DNA of 5,407 nucleotides from Pseudomonadales bacterium (lineage in GTDB: Bacteria > Pseudomonadota > Gammaproteobacteria > Pseudomonadales > Pseudohongiellaceae): the NCBI GenBank assembly GCA_022360535.1, contig JAKSCP010000127.1:1-5407 (forward strand). Direction: 5' to 3'. The notes beneath the pieces were generated by a model, which worked only from the letters and a program-made list of their open reading frames with translations, made no database searches and was not told the DNA's origin. The position numbers and the translations under genes were made by a program. Positions 1 through 5,407 of this stretch are shown here, piece after piece; the first letter of the stretch is position 1; the number at the start of each line of letters is the position of its first letter.

Positions 1-1919
1 AAGGTGTTGTTATGAAAACCATCCACCAGGTCTTTGGCTTGTGCAACACTGCCAGCATTTACGACGTCGGACAAATTGTAGCACGAAAGTGCAGTGCCCG
101 TCGGCGTTCTGAGGCAAGCCGATACACCTGGACTGCTTCGAACTTCCAATATGAAGCCGTTGGCGTCGTTGAAAAATCGGGGTGAGTTTCGTAAATAGTC
201 GATGGCGTCAGCAGCCAGCGCGGAGTTGTCTGAGGTAAACCTGACAGGTAACTCGAAACCGAGCCGTCGAATGATGCTCGGATCTTGTGTGTACGCTTGT
301 TGGTAAAGCTCTATAGCCTGTGTTTCATCACCAACGGCCCACATGGCCTGGCCCATATTGGCGGCAACCCTCGCGCGGAGAAGTATTTCAGCGGCAGGTA
401 GTAACTCCAGGGCGTTTCGACCGGAGTCGATAACCCCGGAAAAATCCTTGTCCACTGCATTGATTTCGGTCTGATAGGCATAAAAATAGCCTTCGTTTAG
501 CTGAAAGGCACCATTGGCTCTAGCCTGCCCCAGTACTTCCGACATCACACCAGTGCCGATTAGCTGCACTAAATCTGGTTCAACCCATTCAGGAATATGG
601 ACATCGAGGGGCGCATAAGGTCGAAGTCGATTCTGTAGGACTTCAAAGCTCGCAAAGAGGGATGCCGCTCTGCGCTCGGATCGCCACGCCTGCAAGCCTA
701 AGTTAGCCGTATGCAGTCGATGGCGCAGAGCGTCCGACCAATCCATTGTTGCCCGCAGTTCTTTTTGAATCTCCAGCTCTGCTCGTAGCGCAGTCATGTT
801 CAACAAGGCTGCAAACGCATCTTTTTGTGCATCGTCGGCGCTGTAGGATCCATTACGATCAGGTTGGTTCAATGCGGTTTGGGATAACCTCGCGGCATCT
901 TCGGCGTAACCCGCTACCATCAGGAAACTGGCGCTTACCAAAAAGTGCTCGGCGCGGTTCATAACACTTACCAGTGGTTCCTGTTGCCCCCGCCACACCA
1001 TCATACGATCCAGCGCATCCCGGGCATCATCGAATCGACCTTGGTTGAGAGTGAGGTAGAGTTTATAGATCCAGGGATCAGCTACGCTGTCTGGATTCAA
1101 ATAACGGGTGGCGCGATCCAGATAGTCTTCGGCGACATCCATTTGCAAAAGACTCAGAGCCACTTCAGAGGCATTAGTGAGATAGACCGTGTCGAAATCG
1201 TTGGAACGGTTTGCAATGTCTTCATCTTCGCTTATCGCTCGATCACAGGCGCTGGTGCTTTCTATGGGCGCCAGACTGGCGAGCTCCACTGCGCAAAGGG
1301 TATTCCAGGCGCGGGCGCGGGCGCGTTCATCATCGGAAGTCTGCAGTACTCGATTGGCGCTGGTTCTTGCTGCCTCATACTGCTTTAGCTTGATAAGGGG
1401 CCAGCCACGGAATGATTCAACATCCTGGCCATAGATAGCTTCTAACTTGTCCAGATACTCTAAAGATTTTAATTGGTCTCCCATGAGCTGATGAACATAG
1501 CTGAGCTGACTGACGGTCAGGTAGTGCCATTGGACGTTGCCTGACTCGAAGGCCTGTTCCATGGTGGTGTAGGGTGTCAGTTCTTCGGCGCGGTTTAGAT
1601 GGAATAATGCTCTTGGCATATTGCCTTCTACTGTCAGTAGGACCTCAGCAAGTGCGAATTGCGCGGCTGGAGATTCCGGTTCGGCTCGCACCCATTGTTC
1701 ACTGAGTTCTCTAGCCTTGACGTTTTCTTTCAGGTTTAAAGCGTCGCATACGGCAAGTGCGCGAAAATCGCTGATGTCACTGAAACCGAAGCAAAGGGGG
1801 AGGCGTTGTTCCGGTAGCTCGAGTTCATCAAGATCGATTGACAGGTCGTCTTGGGCGAGACAAACACTGCCTGCCCATAAGCAGCCCCATACACAGAGAA
1901 TCTTGATGAGTGAGTTCAT
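1..1919 (-). CDS. Exported TPR-repeat protein of unknown function, C-terminus cut by window edge
   Basis: Reading the minus strand from the ATG at 1919-1917 gives 639 codons without a stop, running off the left edge; the C-terminus is therefore missing. Residues 1-22 look like a signal peptide: a Lys at position 6, a hydrophobic stretch, and a likely signal peptidase I site after Ala22 (SVCLA|QDD). Cys13 and Cys20 do not sit in a good lipobox, so a lipoprotein is less likely. The rest is mostly helical with TPR-like hairpins, clearest at about 280-306 (LNQGRFDDARDALDRM) and 492-548 (ending GDETQAIELYQQAYTQDPS). After about 575 the character changes to a more beta-like segment with two cysteines (ACLRTPTGTALSCY, 601-614), perhaps the start of another domain. 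The mature part shown has six cysteines (43, 58, 209, 225, 602, 613), in keeping with a periplasmic location. The gene starts 14 bases after the MoxR stop, with no strong Shine-Dalgarno, so translation is probably coupled to moxR. The role is probably protein-protein interaction; no enzymatic motif was seen. An in-frame CTG six codons upstream is possible but would spoil the signal peptide. Confidence 0.88.
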   Translation of the reverse strand, partial: MNSLIKILCVWGCLWAGSVCLAQDDLSIDLDELELPEQRLPLCFGFSDISDFRALAVCDALNLKENVKARELSEQWVRAEPESPAAQFALAEVLLTVEGNMPRALFHLNRAEELTPYTTMEQAFESGNVQWHYLTVSQLSYVHQLMGDQLKSLEYLDKLEAIYGQDVESFRGWPLIKLKQYEAARTSANRVLQTSDDERARARAWNTLCAVELASLAPIESTSACDRAISEDEDIANRSNDFDTVYLTNASEVALSLLQMDVAEDYLDRATRYLNPDSVADPWIYKLYLTLNQGRFDDARDALDRMMVWRGQQEPLVSVMNRAEHFLVSASFLMVAGYAEDAARLSQTALNQPDRNGSYSADDAQKDAFAALLNMTALRAELEIQKELRATMDWSDALRHRLHTANLGLQAWRSERRAASLFASFEVLQNRLRPYAPLDVHIPEWVEPDLVQLIGTGVMSEVLGQARANGAFQLNEGYFYAYQTEINAVDKDFSGVIDSGRNALELLPAAEILLRARVAANMGQAMWAVGDETQAIELYQQAYTQDPSIIRRLGFELPVRFTSDNSALAADAIDYLRNSPRFFNDANGFILEVRSSPGVSACLRTPTGTALSCYNLSDVVNAGSVAQAKDLVDGFHNNT

Positions 1920-1933
1920 GGGCTGATGCTCAG

Positions 1934-2992
1934 TCAGGCGAGCGTGCTTCTCGCCAGGTTTTCCATCGGCTCTCGCATGTTCTCGGCTAAGATTCTCTCG
2001 GCATCGGCAACGCCAGGTGCCAACTCGATGCGGTGACCAAGCACTCGAGGAAGTAACAGTTCAATATCGGCAGCGCTGACGAAATCCCGGCCCTTTAGTG
2101 CGGCTGCTACCTGCAAGGCCGGCAACAGTAAGACCATGCTACGTGTGGAATTGCCCTGGAGTACGCGATCATCGCTGCGCAAATTGCGGGAGATGTCGAC
2201 CAGGGCTTCCTTTATTTGCGGGCTGATATTTACCTGTTCGTCTATCACTCGGCGGGCGAATAAAACATCTGCGCGGGAGACTCGCGTTAACGAGCCTGTC
2301 TCTCGTCGTTGTTTGTAGGTTTTCAGAACATTCAGCTCAGCTTCGCGATCAATATGTTCCATAGTGATCTTGAAAAGGAATCGATCCAGTTGTGGCGTAG
2401 GTAGAGGGTAGGTGCCCACCAGATCCAATGGATTCTGGGTGGCGATAACGAAGAAAAGGTCATCGAGTGGGTAGGTGACGTTGTCGACGGTTACCTGTTT
2501 TTCTCCCATCGCCTCTAACATGGCGGACTGAACCTTTGGAGAAGTTCTATTGATTTCATCAGCCAGGACTACATGAGCGAACAGAGGCCCGTGTCGAAAA
2601 TGAAAGGCATTGCTGTTGCTATCAAATACAGGCACACCGGTAACATCCGATGGCAGTAAATCAGGAGTAAACTGTATGCGCCGAAATGGCACGATGGAGT
2701 CATCCACATTCTGATCGCTATCGCCATGTTGAATGGCTTCTCCCAGAGCTTTAGCCAGGGTAGTTTTCCCGGAGCCAGGAAAATCTTCGAGCAGTACATG
2801 ACCATCGGCCACCAGGGCTATGATGACCAACTCGATAACATCATCTCGCCCAAGAACCTGTTGTTGCACAGTGTTGGCAAGGGTGCTGAGAGTTATCGCA
2901 GCCTGTTGTAGCTCAGATTGATTCTCAGCAGAATCCACAGAGTTAGATGTGGGATCCATAACAGCGCTGAGAGCTGGGTTTTCAGAAGTCAT
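1934..2992 (-). CDS. MoxR-family AAA+ ATPase
   Basis: This 352-residue protein is a cytoplasmic AAA+ ATPase of the MoxR/RavA group, which act as ATP-driven chaperones for assembling or activating partner complexes. Motifs seen in order are Walker A (FPGSGKTT, 71-78, Lys76), the MoxR-typical RRIQFTPDLLPSDVTG (104-119), Walker B (VVLADE, 141-146) followed by INRTSPKVQSAMLEAM, sensor 1 (IATQNP, Asn187), the arginine-finger region (PTPQLDRFLFK, Arg204), and a sensor 2 region around NSTRS (Arg284), leading into the C-terminal lid helices. These residues look intact, so the ATPase should be active. Residues 1-30 form a polar extension ahead of the conserved core, and a short acidic insert lies at about 89-99. 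The start at 2992 is supported by a GGAG six bases upstream. The gene lies 37 bases after the transglutaminase stop and 14 bases before the TPR gene, in a likely operon. The client is unknown; both neighbours are candidates. The usual DUF58 or VWA partner gene is not adjacent. Confidence 0.96.
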   Translation of the reverse strand: MTSENPALSAVMDPTSNSVDSAENQSELQQAAITLSTLANTVQQQVLGRDDVIELVIIALVADGHVLLEDFPGSGKTTLAKALGEAIQHGDSDQNVDDSIVPFRRIQFTPDLLPSDVTGVPVFDSNSNAFHFRHGPLFAHVVLADEINRTSPKVQSAMLEAMGEKQVTVDNVTYPLDDLFFVIATQNPLDLVGTYPLPTPQLDRFLFKITMEHIDREAELNVLKTYKQRRETGSLTRVSRADVLFARRVIDEQVNISPQIKEALVDISRNLRSDDRVLQGNSTRSMVLLLPALQVAAALKGRDFVSAADIELLLPRVLGHRIELAPGVADAERILAENMREPMENLARSTLA

Positions 2993-2998
2993 TCATTA

Positions 2999-3002
2999 CT
3001 CC
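2999..3002 (-). promoter_or_regulatory. Ribosome binding site of the MoxR gene
   Basis: GGAG on the minus strand ends six bases before the ATG at 2992. It decides between this start and an ATG four bases further upstream (2996), which would lie only two bases from the GGAG and would stop after four codons. Confidence 0.7.
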
Positions 3003-3029
3003 AAAAATAGTGTCTGAGTGGCTTCCTTG

Positions 3030-5174
3030 CTATCTGCTGAAGAGCCAGGAGAAAGGGTTAAGGATAGCCAGGGCTCGTTGCCAACTCTTTGTATTTGCTG
3101 AAATTTCCCCGTTCACACTAGCTCTTTGCTGTGACCACCAATCTGCTTGCGGAAGTGTTTTTTGGGGCCCGCTGAGGGCAACGGCCAGATGAGCTTGTGT
3201 CATGGGAGACAGGGATGGAACAGAGCCAGCGAGCCGAGCAGCAAAATCTTCTCTGCTCTCGCCATAATGTCGAGTTAAGCCAACCGCTGCCAGCCGGTCC
3301 AGCACAGCGCGGTAGCTCAGTTTGTGCTGTTGTTCGAGAGAACCTAGGCGTGGAGCGAGCAGGCGATAGGACTTTATGGCGTAGCCTAAAAAGATAGCTC
3401 CCAGCACCATGGCATACAGAATATTCAACAAACCTTGAAAGCTGAATGCACTGTTCTGTTGAGCTGATAAAAAATCTTCAAAGGAGGCATCGTCTCTCAG
3501 CATATCACCCAGGAGTTGCTGCAGTTCATTCTGCGGATCGGTTGTCATATCCACTAGCGTCTGTTGCGGGGCGGGATCAACAATAACCCAGCCAATATCC
3601 TTGAAATAAATTTCTGGCCAGGCATGACCATGCACGGCTTGCACCAGTAGTGCTGATCCACCAGCTCGATTGCTGGCGGGTACTGAATAGCCAACACCCA
3701 CTCTGGCGGGTATGCCCAGGCTGCGATACATATAGGTTGCAGCGAATGCGAAGTGCATACAGTAACCAGTGAGGTCACCGAACAAGAAAGAAGCCGCCGG
3801 ATCCGCTTCATAGGCATGTTCGTTTTTCAGGCTATAAATGCCGTTTTCATCGAGATAACTTTTTATGGCCCAGGCTTTGGCAAAGGGGTCATCTGCGTAT
3901 TCAGGCCGCAGGTTGGCAATAAGTGATTCTGCTAGTTGCTGATAGCGCGGATCGGCAGGCAGTGTCAGGTACTCATCCCATACTTCTTCCGACCATTCTT
4001 CCCGCCCTAACTCTCGACCTAGTAGATACTCGAAGTCATATTCAGGCGCCATTGAGTAGGCGTCATAGGTTCGTTTGAATCGGAGATTATTGGGATTGGC
4101 GACATTCTCGTAGCTAACAGGGCTGACCAGTCCAAATGGATTACGGTGGGGAACTAGCATGCCAATAGATGTCCGCACCGGGATTCGCTGGTCTGCTGCT
4201 TCCGGCAGTACGTCTGCTTCGATTTCGGTGCTGGTAAACTGCTCGATGAGGTCCCGGTCCATATCTTCCCGGGTTGTGTAATCCAGCATGACACCGTTGA
4301 ACTGAGAGTAGGCGGATTCCCTGAAATAGTATGAGCCGTTTAAGGGTTCGTAGTCGTCACGAAACACTACTACCGCAACCGGAGCCTCTTTGTCTTCAGC
4401 GGTATTTTCGCCATCACGAAATGGGTTTTCCTGTTGGCGAGATCCTCCAGATTGTTCCTGGCCGGTTAACCCAAGATCATTTGTGAGGTTGGGAGTGGGG
4501 AGACCAAATAGGCGTATATAGCCAACCAGGGAAAAGCAAAGCAAGCCCAGGACTGCGAAGTGGTAGGGCAATCTTCTCTGATTGCTCTCCATCATTAAAA
4601 GTGCAGCGAGTGCGAGTACAGCACCACAACCAAACGCCATCAGTATGGTGGCTGGGTCAATGCCGCGAATCAAGGCGAAGTCCCCAATGAAAAAGGGACG
4701 ATGGATCATTCCATTGCGATGGGCCGCCAAAGTGACAATGAACGCCGCGGCGACAAAGACGATTTCAATCACCGCACCGTAACTGGTGCGATGGGCCAAC
4801 ACTCGAAGACTACAGGTAATGGCGAAACTGAGACTGAGCCAGGCAACAAATTCGCTGCTGTTGAAAGCTGTGATGGGAGACAAAACGTTGGCGATTAAAG
4901 AGCTGTCCACCAGGACTGCCGCAATCGAGACACCGATCAGTCCGGTCACGAACAATGCTGCTAACAGAGAATAGGTTTGAAAATGCTTTAGCGGTGATCG
5001 ATGCAGAGACGTGTCAATAAACACACAAGCCAACACGCAGCCCAATACCGCAGCGATCGAGCCGCTCAGGACTGTCAAACTAAGACTCAATGCCCAAAAA
5101 CCCGAGGCAATGATAAAAGCTCTCAGACTTGTAGGGAGAAAGTGCTGTTTGGTATGTGCGAATTGTATAGTCAT
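3030..5174 (-). CDS. Polytopic membrane protein with periplasmic transglutaminase-like domain and DUF4129-like tail
   Basis: This 714-residue inner-membrane protein has about seven predicted helices in its first 225 residues (near 19-36, 39-53, 67-89, 108-126, 133-151, 174-195 and 204-222). Positively charged loops after helices 2, 4 and 6 (HRSPLKH, RVLAHR, QRRLPYH) place the N-terminus inside. A polar linker (225-263) and a soluble region (about 264-410) come next. The transglutaminase-like core has a full triad: Cys472 (TGYCMHFA), His517 (HGHAWPE) and Asp533 (VIVDPAP). It should face the periplasm. An eighth helix (about 579-600) returns to the cytoplasm, followed by a tail (about 618-665, YRAVLDRLAAVGL...GESREDFAARL) resembling DUF4129. 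Such folds serve as proteases, amidases or cross-linking enzymes; the substrate here is unknown. The family commonly occurs beside MoxR genes, as here. An in-frame TAA two codons upstream of the ATG at 5174 and the lack of another Met before 156 fix the start, although no Shine-Dalgarno is visible. N-terminal DUF3488-like homology is possible but could not be confirmed by eye. Confidence 0.93.
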   Translation of the reverse strand: MTIQFAHTKQHFLPTSLRAFIIASGFWALSLSLTVLSGSIAAVLGCVLACVFIDTSLHRSPLKHFQTYSLLAALFVTGLIGVSIAAVLVDSSLIANVLSPITAFNSSEFVAWLSLSFAITCSLRVLAHRTSYGAVIEIVFVAAAFIVTLAAHRNGMIHRPFFIGDFALIRGIDPATILMAFGCGAVLALAALLMMESNQRRLPYHFAVLGLLCFSLVGYIRLFGLPTPNLTNDLGLTGQEQSGGSRQQENPFRDGENTAEDKEAPVAVVVFRDDYEPLNGSYYFRESAYSQFNGVMLDYTTREDMDRDLIEQFTSTEIEADVLPEAADQRIPVRTSIGMLVPHRNPFGLVSPVSYENVANPNNLRFKRTYDAYSMAPEYDFEYLLGRELGREEWSEEVWDEYLTLPADPRYQQLAESLIANLRPEYADDPFAKAWAIKSYLDENGIYSLKNEHAYEADPAASFLFGDLTGYCMHFAFAATYMYRSLGIPARVGVGYSVPASNRAGGSALLVQAVHGHAWPEIYFKDIGWVIVDPAPQQTLVDMTTDPQNELQQLLGDMLRDDASFEDFLSAQQNSAFSFQGLLNILYAMVLGAIFLGYAIKSYRLLAPRLGSLEQQHKLSYRAVLDRLAAVGLTRHYGESREDFAARLAGSVPSLSPMTQAHLAVALSGPQKTLPQADWWSQQRASVNGEISANTKSWQRALAILNPFSWLFSR

Positions 5175-5255
5175 TAATTAAACTAGATTATCGCTTACAT
5201 TGTTGCTCAATTGTTGCTCAATAGACCCTTTAAACGTCGAAAAGAGTTTAAACGT
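5175..5255 (-). promoter_or_regulatory. Intergenic region with repeats, probable operon promoter/operator region
   Basis: This is the only sizeable gap in the window and lies directly upstream of the transglutaminase gene. It is AT-rich and carries two separate pairs of direct repeats. A good -10-like hexamer, GATAAT on the minus strand (5192-5187), lacks a matching -35 and would give a leader of only a few bases. A TTGACC at 5281-5276, inside the upstream gene, has a TAGACG hexamer 17 bases downstream, but that -10 is poor. The region is named for its position and structure; no single promoter can be picked with confidence. Confidence 0.35.
5199..5222. repeat. Tandem direct repeat, 11-bp unit, two copies plus two bases
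   Basis: The unit ATTGTTGCTCA (plus strand) occurs at 5199-5209 and again at 5210-5220, and the next two bases (AT) continue the pattern. The copies are identical. The period is close to one helical turn, so a protein could bind both on the same DNA face. It may equally be a simple slippage duplication. It lies 25 bases upstream of the transglutaminase start codon. Confidence 0.8.
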
Positions 5256-5256
5256 C
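5229..5256. repeat. Spaced direct repeat TTTAAACGTC, two copies 18 bp apart
   Basis: The exact 10-mer TTTAAACGTC occurs at 5229-5238 and 5247-5256, with an 8-base spacer. The flanks differ, so the copies are delimited at 10 bases. The second copy reaches the first base of the upstream gene's stop triplet (5256-5258) and includes a palindromic GTTTAAAC (5246-5253). This could be a pair of regulator binding sites for the operon; no known consensus was recognised. Confidence 0.6.
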
Positions 5257-5407
5257 TACACTTTACGCAAATAGCGGTCAAAACTACTTCCAGTCTTCCT
5301 GTCTACGATCAACGTGGATTCTACAAGTTGGCCAATTTCGGTCAATAAATGCTGAATCTTGCCCAAACTGCTGTTTTCTGCCGAATCACCGTCAACTCGT
5401 TCCGGTG
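5256..5407 (-). CDS. 3' end of an unrecognised gene, cut by right window edge
   Basis: The minus strand is open from the right edge down to a TAG stop at 5258-5256, giving the last 49 residues of a protein. The visible part starts polar and acidic (PERVDGDSAENSS). It continues as a likely amphipathic helix (LGKIQHLLTEIGQLVEST) and ends in a basic tail (FDRYLRKV). At least one of the other two minus frames is closed by stops here (TGA within the first 70 bases), and the codon and residue pattern looks protein-like. The fragment is too short to name. It does not show the features expected of a DUF58 C-terminus, but this cannot be excluded. It points the same way as the transglutaminase gene and ends 81 bases before it with no clear hairpin terminator, so read-through into the operon is possible. 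Confidence 0.6.
   Translation of the reverse strand, partial: PERVDGDSAENSSLGKIQHLLTEIGQLVESTLIVDRKTGSSFDRYLRKV

Noticed and set aside
746..1434. Plus-strand open frames of 60-147 codons in this stretch
   Set aside because: They lie antisense to a continuous minus-strand frame of 639 codons with a signal peptide and TPR hairpins; their translations show low-complexity or unusual composition and no family motifs.
1858..1919. Lipoprotein signal in the TPR protein (Cys13 or Cys20)
   Set aside because: The residues before each cysteine (VWG and GSV) do not fit a lipobox well, whereas Ala22 gives a normal signal peptidase I site.
1621..1926. Plus-strand frame of 101 codons, Ser/Arg rich
   Set aside because: It is antisense to the N-terminal part of the TPR protein, and its composition is typical of a shadow frame.
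1920..1933. Imperfect palindrome CTGATGCTCAG between MoxR and TPR genes as a terminator
   Set aside because: The stem is only about three to four bases, with no T-run, inside a 14-base coupled gap.
2569..2805. Second minus-strand frame of 78 codons inside the MoxR gene
   Set aside because: It overlaps the Walker A to Walker B part of an intact MoxR frame, so it is an out-of-frame shadow.
2982..2996. Four-codon mini-frame ATG AAT GAC TTC TGA overlapping the MoxR start
   Set aside because: Its ATG is only two bases from the GGAG, too close for efficient initiation; the ATG at 2992 has proper spacing.
3554..3817. Minus-strand frame of 87 codons inside the transglutaminase gene
   Set aside because: It overlaps the catalytic core coding region in another frame and has no recognisable features of its own.
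4582..4974. Three overlapping plus-strand frames of 62-66 codons
   Set aside because: They are antisense to the membrane-helix region of the transglutaminase, where the opposite strand often stays open by composition.

Overview
The window holds four genes, all on the minus strand and tightly packed. Read in the direction of transcription (high to low coordinates) they are: the 3' end of an unrecognised gene (5407-5256, cut by the right edge), a polytopic membrane transglutaminase-like protein (5174-3030), a MoxR-family AAA+ ATPase (2992-1934), and a large exported TPR-type protein (1919-1, cut by the left edge). The last three are separated by only 37 and 14 bases with no visible terminator, so they very likely form one operon. 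The only real intergenic gap, 81 bases in front of the transglutaminase gene, contains two different pairs of short direct repeats and is the best place for a promoter or operator.

The base composition is roughly balanced by eye. Signal-peptide style, compact gene spacing and the pairing of MoxR with a transglutaminase-like membrane protein suggest a Gram-negative bacterium, most likely a gammaproteobacterium of a free-living or marine type. No marker gene is present, so this is only an inference.

How the genes may work together: MoxR ATPases are cytoplasmic AAA+ chaperones, often encoded beside a DUF58 or von Willebrand A protein and a membrane transglutaminase. Here the transglutaminase has seven predicted N-terminal membrane helices, a periplasmic Cys-His-Asp core, an eighth helix and a cytoplasmic DUF4129-like tail. 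The tail could be where MoxR engages it. The TPR protein has a cleavable signal peptide and six cysteines in three close pairs, so it should sit in the periplasm, where it could meet the transglutaminase core. The usual DUF58/VWA partner is not between MoxR and the transglutaminase. A MoxR ATPase flanked by a membrane transglutaminase and a secreted TPR protein is the most unusual feature of the window. Its function is unknown.

No RNA genes, mobile elements, CRISPR arrays or clear intrinsic terminators were seen. Once the left-hand partial gene is recognised, no stretch longer than 300 bases lacks a gene.
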